Assembly: GCA_035361955.1 (NCBI GenBank)
Contig: DAOSDC010000001.1
Span: 79,473 to 143,472, forward strand
Origin: UBA6120 sp035361955
GTDB taxonomy: Bacteria > Bacillota_I > Bacilli_A > RFN20 > CAG-826
Length of the DNA stretch: 64,000 nucleotides
Direction: 5' to 3'
Shown here: positions 34,819-42,308 of the stretch, piece after piece
Layout of the letters: every line of letters starts with the position of its first letter
How positions within the stretch are numbered: position 1 is the first letter of the stretch
Notes under the pieces: model-generated
Seen by the model: the letters and a program-made list of their open reading frames with translations, nothing else
The model's database searches: none
Told to the model about the DNA's origin: nothing
Program-made: the position numbers and the translations under genes

Positions 34819-35396
34819 TCAAATATCCTGGCGGCGTGCCGTATAAACCAGTGACCAAAAAACCGACGATTGGGCAAACGTCAGCCTCAAACCGCGGCAT
34901 GTCACTTGAACACGATTTGAATTTATCAAACGAGTATTATAACGAGGTCGGCATCGCCCTTATCACAAAAAGGCCAACGCCGATAAATGTCGTCAAAGTC
35001 GATTATTCGAAAGGCGCCCGGATCGTTGACGCCTATTTTGAGAAGCAATCGACAACCGATTATAACGGCATTTACAAAGGTCGCTATCTTGATATGGAAG
35101 CTAAAAGCACATTATCGAAAAATTCGTTTCCGTTATCAAACGTTTACGAACATCAACTGAAACATCTATCACGGGTCATCGCCCAAGATGGCCTAGCGTT
35201 ATTTATTATTCGCTTTGCGAGTTTAGATGAAACGTATCTAATTGAAGCCAAACACATCATTGAAGTGAAAACTGGCGACAAACGCCGCTCGGTGCCCTTA
35301 CAATTGATACGTCAACATGGAATTTTAATTGAAAACGGATACGCGCCGCGCATTGATTATCTTAAGGCGCTTGACCACTTATTAGCGCGTCGCTAA
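34815..35396 (+). CDS. recU: Holliday junction resolvase RecU
   Basis: This 193-residue protein is the Bacillota resolvase that cuts four-way junctions after RecA-driven exchange. The catalytic core is visible as RIVDAYF (~72) and YLDMEAKST (~95), with the family's N-terminal MSLEHDLNLSNEYY and FPLSNVYEHQLKHL. In many Bacilli recU lies next to dnaD-nth, as here, though on the opposite strand. Its 3' end overlaps the end of nth by 15 bp (convergent). Confidence 0.95.
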   Translation: MIKYPGGVPYKPVTKKPTIGQTSASNRGMSLEHDLNLSNEYYNEVGIALITKRPTPINVVKVDYSKGARIVDAYFEKQSTTDYNGIYKGRYLDMEAKSTLSKNSFPLSNVYEHQLKHLSRVIAQDGLALFIIRFASLDETYLIEAKHIIEVKTGDKRRSVPLQLIRQHGILIENGYAPRIDYLKALDHLLARR

Positions 35397-36026
35397 ATTT
35401 TTATGCTTTTCGACGCAAATGTCGACTAAAGGGCATACCGAACAATTCATGCCTCTTGCGGGGCAATAGTAACGACCGAAGTGAATCATTTGATGGTGCG
35501 TCTTAATGTAACGGGCAACCGGCAATGCTTTTCTCAGTTTTCGCTCAATCACGTTGACATCGTCACTCAATTTAGCGAATCCCAATCGTTTTGAGATACG
35601 AGCCACATGCGTATCAACGGCGATTTCGGGAATCTTAAATAACTCCGCGCGCACGACGTTGGCCGTTTTGACGCCGACACCAGGAAGCGCCAAAAGCGCG
35701 GCTTTATCAGATGGAACTTTACCTTGATGATGTTGTAACAAGGCCATGCATAACGCTTTGACATGTTTGGCTTTTGTCCGATATAGCCCAATCGCGCGGA
35801 TATGTTGCTCAATCGATTCCAGTGGTGCCTGGGCTAAATCGACTACGGTTGGGTAGTTATTAAATAAAGCTGGTGTCGCCTTATTGACGCTGGCATCGCT
35901 AGTTTGGGCCGATAAAACAACGGCAATCAAAAGCTCGTGAGGTTTGCGATAAACAAGCTCGCAACCGGCTTCAGGTAAAATATCGTCGAAATATTCAATG
36001 ATGCGCTTTAATTTTTCACTCGTCAT
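35382..36026 (-). CDS. nth: Endonuclease III
   Basis: This 214-residue Fe-S DNA glycosylase/AP lyase removes oxidised pyrimidines. The helix-hairpin-helix with the catalytic lysine is LPGVGVKTANVV (~113) and the catalytic Asp is in VDTHVARI (~135). The C-terminal [4Fe-4S] ligands follow C-x6-C-x2-C-x5-C, beginning at YYCPARG. The start ATG 36026 (MTSEKLKRII) is chosen because it matches the family; the frame extends upstream through the end of dnaD. Confidence 0.94.
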   Translation of the reverse strand: MTSEKLKRIIEYFDDILPEAGCELVYRKPHELLIAVVLSAQTSDASVNKATPALFNNYPTVVDLAQAPLESIEQHIRAIGLYRTKAKHVKALCMALLQHHQGKVPSDKAALLALPGVGVKTANVVRAELFKIPEIAVDTHVARISKRLGFAKLSDDVNVIERKLRKALPVARYIKTHHQMIHFGRYYCPARGMNCSVCPLVDICVEKHKNLATR

Positions 36027-36669
36027 CGTCGAGCCATTTGGTTTGAGCGATGGCAATCGTTTTTTCGATATCTTTTTCCCACTGCTCGGAAACGGCGGAA
36101 TATCCTTCTTTGGCGACATCGCTACGCGCCGTACGTTTTAATAAGATTTTATCGATGGCCCGTATCGATTGTTTCTTAGTTGCAAGCGCTTCATGAAGCG
36201 CATCGATAATCATCTGATCGGTATAGCCATAACTAATCCATTCGCGAATACGACCGAATTCAAGCGGAGAAAGCGTTCGTCCCCATTCTTTCTCAAAAAT
36301 CGCATAGACGTTGGAGACCGATTCGGCGAAATCTTCGCGTGCGTTTTCTTCGCTTTGTTTGACAATCGTCAATTGAAAATCGCGATATAACTTTTGTTTC
36401 AAGGGTGCCAGTGTCGTTTTCATGTTGTTGTCGGAATTGTCGTATTCGAGTAAATCTTTAGCGAGCAGCTCCACTAAGATGCCATCGATGCGGTTAAGGG
36501 GAAGCGACATTTTTAACGACAACACGTCGGCGGTCACTAACATCGTCCCTTGAGACAGTAAGTGGTCAATCAGTAAAAGCGTTGTCACATGTTCTTCTGA
36601 CAAACCCATATTTTTATAATTCTCGAGTAGTAAATAGCGGATATCAACCGCGCTAAACATTTGATCCAT
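36016..36669 (-). CDS. dnaD: DnaD-family replication initiation protein
   Basis: This 217-residue protein has an N-terminal winged-helix-like region (residues ~20-100) and a DnaD C-terminal domain with WGRTLSPLEFGRIREWISYG (~130), then IIDALHEALATKKQSIRAIDKIL. DnaD takes part in primosome assembly and origin remodelling in Bacillota. It overlaps nth by 11 nt, the conserved dnaD-nth pair. A TAAAAT lies 7 nt before the ATG, a possible start of a leaderless transcript. Confidence 0.88.
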   Translation of the reverse strand: MDQMFSAVDIRYLLLENYKNMGLSEEHVTTLLLIDHLLSQGTMLVTADVLSLKMSLPLNRIDGILVELLAKDLLEYDNSDNNMKTTLAPLKQKLYRDFQLTIVKQSEENAREDFAESVSNVYAIFEKEWGRTLSPLEFGRIREWISYGYTDQMIIDALHEALATKKQSIRAIDKILLKRTARSDVAKEGYSAVSEQWEKDIEKTIAIAQTKWLDDDE

Positions 36670-36687
36670 ATTAGTTATTTTACACCA

Positions 36688-37353
36688 TCAATAGCGTTCC
36701 TGTATGCCGAAAGAAAACAGGATGTCCTTTGCTCGTGTGATATCGATTTTTTCCATCTTGGCAATCTCGGCGTTCACTTTGGCGGGATTGACATAATCGA
36801 GCATGTCGATATTGTTGATAATTGCCTTGCACAAAGCCTCGTCGAGTTCAAAATCGAGTCGGAGCATAAATCGTAGTGCACGAAGAATTCGAATTGGGTC
36901 TTCTTGGATTCTGGTATTCGCCTCCCCGATGACGACTAGTCGTTTTTGTTTTAAATGCGTGAGCCCTTCACAAAAATCGTATATGTTCAGTTTAGCGTCG
37001 ATATATATCGCATTAATGGTAAAATCACGTCTAGGATAGTCTTTTTCGATTTCGGTTACGAAGCTGATTGATTGCGGATGGCGAAAATCCTTATAGCCGG
37101 CTTCTTCGCGAAGCGTCGTTACGTCGATGCGTTGATTTCCCACTTTAAGCTTGACATTGCCATAATGTGAAAACCGATAATCGGCGTCAGGCAAAAATGC
37201 TTCCATTTGCGTCGGCGTGGCATCGCTGACCAAATCAAAATCCTCAATCGGCAAGCCCAACAAATAATCTCGCGATGAGCCTCCAATCATGTACAAACGA
37301 TGGCCATGCTTACTGAAAAGCGCGGCTAAGTCAAGAAAAACGTGCAGATCCAT
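36688..37353 (-). CDS. Short CCA-adding-type tRNA nucleotidyltransferase (head domain only)
   Basis: This 221-residue class II nucleotidyltransferase has MIGGSSRDYLLG (~23; GGxxRD loop), EDFDLVSDA with the two catalytic Asp residues (~37), RRDFTINAI (~112) and the second conserved region with DPIRILRALRF (~152). Normal CCA-adding or poly(A) enzymes have ~390-450 residues with neck, body and tail domains that hold the tRNA. This one stops soon after the neck. The stop is followed after 18 nt by dnaD, and no continuation is visible. It could be a truncated or partial-activity (CC- or A-adding) enzyme, or act with another protein. Confidence 0.82.
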   Translation of the reverse strand: MDLHVFLDLAALFSKHGHRLYMIGGSSRDYLLGLPIEDFDLVSDATPTQMEAFLPDADYRFSHYGNVKLKVGNQRIDVTTLREEAGYKDFRHPQSISFVTEIEKDYPRRDFTINAIYIDAKLNIYDFCEGLTHLKQKRLVVIGEANTRIQEDPIRILRALRFMLRLDFELDEALCKAIINNIDMLDYVNPAKVNAEIAKMEKIDITRAKDILFSFGIQERY

Positions 37354-37394
37354 ATAGACCTATACTATACGAATATATTTTTATTGCAAATAAA

Positions 37395-37412
37395 AAGAGG
37401 GATAACCCTCTT
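37395..37412 (-). terminator. Terminator after hup
   Basis: AAGAGGG/CCCTCTT with loop of 4 is followed by TTTATTT on the - strand. Confidence 0.85.
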
Positions 37413-37428
37413 TCATTGTCAAACGATG

Positions 37429-37701
37429 TTATTTGACGTTTTCTTTCAGCGCCTTTGACGGCTTGAAGGCGACGACTTTGGTGGCAGGAATCTTGATTTT
37501 GGCGGTCGTGCGCGGTTTGACGCCGACACGCGCTTTGCGATGGCGGATTTCGAATGTGCCGAAGCCCGAGACTTTGACCGAGACGCCCTTTATGAGCGAT
37601 TTTTCAATCAGATCAAACACGGCTTCAACAGTGGCTTCTGCTTCTTTTTTAGTCGAGTGGGTTCTTAAAGCAACCTCGCTGACCAAGTCCAGTTTATTCA
37701 T
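37429..37701 (-). CDS. hup: HU-family histone-like DNA-binding protein
   Basis: This 90-residue nucleoid protein has the N-terminal helices MNKLDLVSEVALR, the core VKVSGFGTFEIRHRKAR (~42) and the DNA-binding arm around PRTTAKIKIPATKVVAFKPS. ACAGGAGG precedes the ATG. HU lies next to gpsA, der and cmk as in Bacillus. A possible promoter is TTGTTA, 17 nt, TAGTTT on the - strand upstream. It has its own terminator. Confidence 0.96.
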   Translation of the reverse strand: MNKLDLVSEVALRTHSTKKEAEATVEAVFDLIEKSLIKGVSVKVSGFGTFEIRHRKARVGVKPRTTAKIKIPATKVVAFKPSKALKENVK

Positions 37702-37800
37702 ATGTGCCTCCTGTGATGATACCTAAAAACTAGCACAGCACGCATTTATTAACAATAGCGACCCTTGATATTATTTTAAAAGTTTTAATTTTGGTTTAAA

Positions 37801-38793
37801 TTATTCTTCTTTTAACGGCCGGGCCATCATTTCGGCGACCATATCGCTGGGACGGGCGCCTTGATACAAGACTCGATACACCGATGTAACGATCGGAACT
37901 TGGATATTTGCTTGTTTAGCCAGTTCATACACCGTTTTGGCAGATCTAATTCCTTCAACGGTTGTCTTGTTGGTCGCTAAAAAGGAAGCCGCGGAATCGT
38001 CTTTTCCGATAGCTAAACCCGCTTTGAAATTACGGGAGTGGAATGAATAGCAGGTAACGATTAAATCGCCTAGACCTGTCAATCCCAAATACGTTTTAAG
38101 CTTGCCGCCATAGTGGCGACCAAACGAGGTCATTTCTGCCAAACCACGCGTGACAAGTGCCGCTCGCGCGTTATCCCCTAACCCTAACCCTTCGATGATG
38201 CCACTAGCGATGGCGATGGCGTTTTTCATGGCGACGCCAATTTCCGCTCCGATCTCATCGGTTTGGATATAAACGCGGAAATAATCGCATGAAAACATTT
38301 GGGCAACTTTGCGAGCATAGGCACGACTGATTGATGTTGCGCTTAATACGGTCAAATGCCGGAGGATGACTTCTTCGGCATGGCTGGGACCAATCAAGGA
38401 CACTAACGGAAATCGCTTGGTTTCATCAATGCCGTCTCTGATGACATCGCTCATGCGCTGATTATGGGAACCAAAACCTTTTGAAACGTTAATTAACATT
38501 ACTTTGCGCGTCAATAACGCATTAATTTGTTTGACGACGCTTTCCATGGCGACAGATGGAACGGCCAAAACGATTGCTTTCGCTTTACTCAGGGCAAGCG
38601 CTAAATCGGTGGTCGCCTGTATTTTTTGATTGATGACAATTTCTTTGAAGTAGGCGGAGTTACGATGATTAAGGCTGATGTCGTCGACTTGGCTCGTTTC
38701 GACGCCATAAATCATAACGCGGTGGCCGTTATCGACCAAAACTTGGGCCAGAGCTGTCGCCCAGGCGCCGCTACCAATGATGGCAATACGCAT
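37801..38793 (-). CDS. gpsA: NAD(P)-dependent glycerol-3-phosphate dehydrogenase
   Basis: This 330-residue cytosolic enzyme makes sn-glycerol-3-phosphate for phospholipids. The Rossmann motif is GSGAWATALA (~7), followed by VLAVPSVAM (~75), the catalytic lysine region VAMKNAIAIASG (~185) and GLGDLIVTC (~240). It lies 5 nt after der in the conserved der-gpsA order. It supplies the substrate of PgsA encoded 5 kb away. Confidence 0.96.
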   Translation of the reverse strand: MRIAIIGSGAWATALAQVLVDNGHRVMIYGVETSQVDDISLNHRNSAYFKEIVINQKIQATTDLALALSKAKAIVLAVPSVAMESVVKQINALLTRKVMLINVSKGFGSHNQRMSDVIRDGIDETKRFPLVSLIGPSHAEEVILRHLTVLSATSISRAYARKVAQMFSCDYFRVYIQTDEIGAEIGVAMKNAIAIASGIIEGLGLGDNARAALVTRGLAEMTSFGRHYGGKLKTYLGLTGLGDLIVTCYSFHSRNFKAGLAIGKDDSAASFLATNKTTVEGIRSAKTVYELAKQANIQVPIVTSVYRVLYQGARPSDMVAEMMARPLKEE

Positions 38794-38798
38794 AAAAG

Positions 38799-40106
38799 TT
38801 ACTTCCTTTCGCGCGTAATCAAGTGAATCGGGGAACCTTCGAAATGGAATGTGTCGCGAAGCCGGTTTTCCAAATACCGCTTATATGAAAAGTGCATGAA
38901 ATCCGGGTGATTGACGAACAAGACGAAGGTCGGCGGTTTGACGTCGACTTGATTCGCATAATATATTTTTAGACGCCCGCCGTTAAAGTGGGGTGTCGGG
39001 TTCATGATTTGAGCATCGACGATGATGTCGTTAAGTAAACTTGTGGAGACACGAAGCGTATATCCTTCGTAAGCGATAATCAGACTCTCGAAAATCGTTT
39101 CTATTCGCGTTTTGTTTTTGGCAGAAGTAAAAACAATCGGGGCAAATTCCAAAAATTTGAATTCATCGCGAATTTTCTTTTGAAATTCGTGCATCGCATT
39201 TTGATCTTTGAGTACTAAATCCCATTTATTGACGACGATGATCATCGCTTTGCGCGCTTCATAAGCATAACCGGCCACGTGCTTGTCTTGTTCACGGATG
39301 CCTTCGCTGCCATCGATTACAAGTAATACGACATCGCTACGGTCGATTGCCTTCAGTGCTCGCAGGGCTGCGTATTTATCGACGGCTTCGAAGATGCGAC
39401 CGCGTTTTTTTAGCCCGGCGGTATCAATCACGACATAGTCACGACCTTCGCGACGAAACGGTGTGTCGATGGCATCACGGGTCGTGCCTTCGACTTCGCT
39501 GACGATGACACGTTCTTGTCGCAAAATGGCGTTGACGAGACTTGATTTTCCAACATTTGGTCGTCCGATAACTGAGAAGGAAATGCTTCCTTCATATTCA
39601 TCTATTGCCTTGTTAGGCAACAATTTCACGACCTCATCGAGAATATCGCCCACGCCAATGCCATGGCTGGCGCTGACGGCTATCGGCGTACCAAAGCCCA
39701 GTTGATAAAACTCATTCGTATCAATGGCGAATTGCCCATCATCAATTTTATTGACGGCGAGCACGACTGGCTTTTTGGCCTTGTAAAGCATTTTTGCCAC
39801 AATTAAATCATCGCGGGAAATTCCGACTTTTCCATCGACGACAAATAAAATTACATCAGCTTCTTCAATGGCAATCGCCACTTGGGCGCGAATTTGTGTT
39901 TGGAGTCCAACGTTTTCAATTTGAATTCCGCCGGTATCGATCACATTGAAATCTTTAAGAAGCCAATGTGCTTTGCCATAAATGCGATCGCGCGTTAAGC
40001 CGGGTATGTCGTCAACAATGGCCAAACGGTCGCCAATCAGACGATTAAATAGTGTTGATTTACCAACGTTAGGACTGCCAAGTATTGCCAATGTGCCACT
40101 GATCAT
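38799..40106 (-). CDS. der: Ribosome-assembly GTPase Der (EngA)
   Basis: This 435-residue protein has two consecutive GTPase domains: the first with GSPNVGKSTLFN (~10) and DTGGI, the second with GRPNVGKSSLVNA (~180) and DTAGLKKRGR. A C-terminal KH-like domain completes it. Der is needed for 50S subunit maturation. It overlaps cmk by 4 nt (ATGA). Confidence 0.97.
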   Translation of the reverse strand: MISGTLAILGSPNVGKSTLFNRLIGDRLAIVDDIPGLTRDRIYGKAHWLLKDFNVIDTGGIQIENVGLQTQIRAQVAIAIEEADVILFVVDGKVGISRDDLIVAKMLYKAKKPVVLAVNKIDDGQFAIDTNEFYQLGFGTPIAVSASHGIGVGDILDEVVKLLPNKAIDEYEGSISFSVIGRPNVGKSSLVNAILRQERVIVSEVEGTTRDAIDTPFRREGRDYVVIDTAGLKKRGRIFEAVDKYAALRALKAIDRSDVVLLVIDGSEGIREQDKHVAGYAYEARKAMIIVVNKWDLVLKDQNAMHEFQKKIRDEFKFLEFAPIVFTSAKNKTRIETIFESLIIAYEGYTLRVSTSLLNDIIVDAQIMNPTPHFNGGRLKIYYANQVDVKPPTFVLFVNHPDFMHFSYKRYLENRLRDTFHFEGSPIHLITRERK

Positions 40107-40774
40107 TTTTGAATTCCGACCAATTTTTTCTCAATGATGTCGATGATTCGTGTTACAACCTCTTCAACGCTCATGAACGAGGTGTCGATTAATATCGAAT
40201 CCGGGGCTGGTTTTAACGGAGCAAAATCACGGTGCGAATCGATATAATCGCGCTTGCGCAAATCTTCCTCGACGCTTTCAAGCGTGCAGTCAATGCCTTT
40301 GGATAAATTTTCTTCATAACGGCGCACGGCGCGAGTTTCCACCGAAGCGATTTGGAATATTTTGATGTCGGCGTTTGGTAAAACATACGTGCCAATATCA
40401 CGACCATCCATGACGACGCAGGCCACTTCGGCGAGCTTTCGCTGTTGTTCGACTAACGCAAGTCTGATTTGTTTATACGAGGCGATATATGAAACGTTTG
40501 CTGAAACGTACGGTTCACGAATTTGTTTGGTGACGTCTTCGTCATTACATAACACGGTGCCACCCGGTTTAAGTTCGATGGTTACTTCAGGAATAAGCTT
40601 GTTGCAATCGGTCTCAATTTGCGGGTCAACGCCTTGTTTGAGCACATAATATGTGAAAGCGCGATACATTGCACCCGTATCGATATATGTGTAACCAAGT
40701 CGCCTAGCGACTTCTTTGGCGACCGTTGATTTTCCGGCTGCGGCCGGTCCGTCGATGGCGACGCTGATGCGCAT
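40103..40774 (-). CDS. cmk: Cytidylate kinase
   Basis: This 223-residue enzyme phosphorylates CMP/dCMP. The P-loop is DGPAAAGKST (~8), then YIDTGAMYRAFTYY (~30), VVMDGRDIGTYVLP (~118) and the lid region RKRDYIDSHRDFAPL (~173). It overlaps der by 4 nt and the upstream small membrane-protein gene by 1 nt. Confidence 0.96.
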   Translation of the reverse strand: MRISVAIDGPAAAGKSTVAKEVARRLGYTYIDTGAMYRAFTYYVLKQGVDPQIETDCNKLIPEVTIELKPGGTVLCNDEDVTKQIREPYVSANVSYIASYKQIRLALVEQQRKLAEVACVVMDGRDIGTYVLPNADIKIFQIASVETRAVRRYEENLSKGIDCTLESVEEDLRKRDYIDSHRDFAPLKPAPDSILIDTSFMSVEEVVTRIIDIIEKKLVGIQK

Positions 40775-41118
40775 TAGTTGTTTCCTCCGTTAATAATCCA
40801 AGCAACGATGGCGACGATGGCGATAACGACCACGACGCAAATGAGCACCACTTTCATGGCGAAACGGCGGTTAAGCCGCGCTTCGTCAAGTTCTTCGTCT
40901 TGCTCAGGCAAGCCTGAAATTTCGTTGGTTGCTTTAAGAATTTCTTTGACGGGAATGCTATTCGTCCGTCGAATGCCATCATCGGTTTCTAAAACGGCAT
41001 GTGATTTTTGAGGTGATAAAAGCTTGGCGTCCGAATCTTGGCGCGTTTCTTCACGGGGAAGTTTCGCGATTCGTTCACGATAAGTCCGGTATTTTTCAAC
41101 GCGGGTCGACTGTGGCAA
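40774..41118 (-). CDS. Small tail-anchored membrane protein, unknown
   Basis: I do not recognise this 114-residue protein. The first ~85 residues are highly charged and probably disordered. A single hydrophobic helix rich in Val and Ile (~89-109) is followed by only a few residues, so it should be tail-anchored with the N-terminus in the cytoplasm. The start is TTG 41118 with GAGAGG 9 nt upstream. It ends at the start of cmk (1-nt overlap), so it heads the cmk-der-gpsA run. Confidence in the coding call comes from the coupling and the clean helix. Confidence 0.65.
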   Translation of the reverse strand: MPQSTRVEKYRTYRERIAKLPREETRQDSDAKLLSPQKSHAVLETDDGIRRTNSIPVKEILKATNEISGLPEQDEELDEARLNRRFAMKVVLICVVVVIAIVAIVAWIINGGNN

Positions 41119-41205
41119 GGAGTATTACCTCTCTTAAGGTATTTTAAAGGAAAGCGACGCTTAATCATAGTGAAAAGTCACGATGCGCTTACAATTTTTG
41201 ACTTG

Positions 41206-41234
41206 TTGCTTTATCTGTGCCGTTTGCCTATAAT
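41206..41234 (+). promoter_or_regulatory. Ferredoxin promoter
   Basis: TTGCTT (41206-41211), a 17-nt spacer and TATAAT (41229-41234) are a near-consensus vegetative promoter. The transcript would start near 41241 and include AGGAGG at 41246-41251. Confidence 0.85.
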
Positions 41235-41259
41235 GTGTTTTGTACAGGAGGACTCTATC

Positions 41260-41454
41260 ATGGGCAGAAAAGTTCGTATCGACAAAGACGCTTGCATCGG
41301 CTGCGGTCTTTGCAATTCCATTTCTCCGGCCACGTTTGATTGGGATGATGACGGCAAAATGAAAGCTATCGTCGATGAGATTCCCGAGGGCGAAGAAGCG
41401 GCGGTTGAAGAATCCGTCGGCAGTTGCCCGACATCAGCGATTATCGTTGATTAA
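41260..41454 (+). CDS. fer: [4Fe-4S] ferredoxin (Fer type)
   Basis: This 64-residue electron carrier has a single-cluster site: CIGCGLC (~12-18) and the remote SCPTSAI (~54). The acidic C-terminal half resembles Bacillus Fer, which is encoded near the cmk region there too. ATG 41260 is preferred because AGGAGG lies 8 nt upstream and the promoter is immediately before it; the frame is open further upstream but lies before the promoter. It has its own terminator. Confidence 0.94.
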   Translation: MGRKVRIDKDACIGCGLCNSISPATFDWDDDGKMKAIVDEIPEGEEAAVEESVGSCPTSAIIVD

Positions 41455-41463
41455 TCCAAAATA

Positions 41464-41489
41464 AAACCCGGTCTTTATTAGCCGGGTTT
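41464..41489. terminator. Bidirectional terminator between fer and ribU
   Basis: AAACCCGG/CCGGGTTT with a 10-nt loop has T residues at the 3' side on + and an A-rich 5' flank, serving both convergent genes. Confidence 0.8.
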
Positions 41490-41498
41490 TTCATTTGC

Positions 41499-42119
41499 CT
41501 AAAATTTGTAAAATAATTGGTGCACGCGTTTATAAACAAGGAACGTCAGCAAAATCACCAAGGTGTTTTTAACAAAGTTAAACGGTAAAATGCCGTAAAG
41601 CACGAGCGACCAGTGAATGTCGGTGATGCGTGGATTGGTCGCTTGTACGAGTTCCAACAGACTTTCTGGCGTTAAAAACGGATATAAAAACAAATAGAAA
41701 TCAATCATAAACAGTGCGTTAAAAATCGAACTAACCACGAGTTGGGCGATGAAGCCCAATGAAAAACCAATCATGACGCCTTTGATATTGCGATTTTTTC
41801 GATAATAAAACACCGCCGGCAAAACAAACGCCAACGAGTAGAGTAAATCAGCTAATTCGCCAACCATAGCCGTTGAAGAAAATGGAAGTTTGATTAACGT
41901 TTTGACGATAAGAATCAATATCGAAGTCACTGGTCCATAGGCAAAGCCGGCGACGAACACCGGAATCTCGTCAAAATGAAATTCAAGAAAAGGAGGGAAG
42001 ATTGGAATTTTGATCGTGAATAACGGCACGATGTATAAAATTGTGGCGATCGCCCCAAAGATGGCGGTGCGGGCCATGACTTTTGAGGTTAAATTCCAAT
42101 TGATGACGCTTTTTTTCAT
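41499..42119 (-). CDS. ribU: Riboflavin ECF transporter S component
   Basis: This 206-residue protein has about six transmembrane helices with the RibU-like pattern FLEFHFDEIPVFVAGFAYGP (~47). It should bind riboflavin outside and pass it in with an ECF energising module encoded elsewhere. Assignment to riboflavin is strong because an FMN riboswitch directly precedes it. AAGGAG lies 6 nt before ATG. Confidence 0.93.
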   Translation of the reverse strand: MKKSVINWNLTSKVMARTAIFGAIATILYIVPLFTIKIPIFPPFLEFHFDEIPVFVAGFAYGPVTSILILIVKTLIKLPFSSTAMVGELADLLYSLAFVLPAVFYYRKNRNIKGVMIGFSLGFIAQLVVSSIFNALFMIDFYLFLYPFLTPESLLELVQATNPRITDIHWSLVLYGILPFNFVKNTLVILLTFLVYKRVHQLFYKF

Positions 42120-42137
42120 AATTTCTCCTTAAGAAAC

Positions 42138-42159
42138 AAAAAGACCCCGCCTCAGGGTC
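42138..42159 (-). terminator. Riboswitch-controlled terminator of ribU
   Basis: On the - strand GACCC (42155-42159) and GGGTC (42143-42147) form a stem followed by TTTTTGTTT. Its 5' arm GACCCTGA is also complementary to TCAGGGTC at the 5' end of the riboswitch, so the two pairings exclude each other. Confidence 0.85.
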
Positions 42160-42167
42160 AAAAAGCG

Positions 42168-42275
42168 CTGACTTCTTTCATCCAGACTATACTGTCGCCA
42201 CTAGAATCTCACTAGTTCATGCCGAAGCTCGCGGGGTATACCGCCGATTGGGATTCGCACCCGACCCTGAAGTCA
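42168..42275 (-). promoter_or_regulatory. FMN riboswitch (RFN element)
   Basis: Read on the - strand, the conserved blocks occur in order: AGGGTCGGGTGCGAATCCC, CGGCGGTA, a variable arm with GCGAGCTTCGGC, a stem CTAGTGAGATTCTAGTGG, GCGACAGTATAGTCTGGATG and AAAGAAG. This is the RFN aptamer. FMN binding closes P1 and leaves the downstream terminator free to form, reducing ribU expression. Confidence 0.95.
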
Positions 42276-42280
42276 ATTTA

Positions 42281-42308
42281 ATTATATGGAATGCCCTATT
42301 AATTACAA
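42281..42308 (-). promoter_or_regulatory. ribU promoter
   Basis: On the - strand TTGTAA (42303-42308), a 16-nt spacer and TATAAT (42281-42286) place the transcript start at about 42274, the first base of the aptamer. The -35 includes the parB stop codon. Confidence 0.8.

Noticed and set aside
34093..35396. Exonuclease-recU pair as a defence or mobile module
   Set aside because: RecU is a housekeeping resolvase of Bacillota, next to dnaD-nth as usual; no restriction, helicase or integrase partner is present.
41038..41259. Upstream extension of ferredoxin
   Set aside because: It lies before the consensus promoter and Shine-Dalgarno and crosses the divergent gene.
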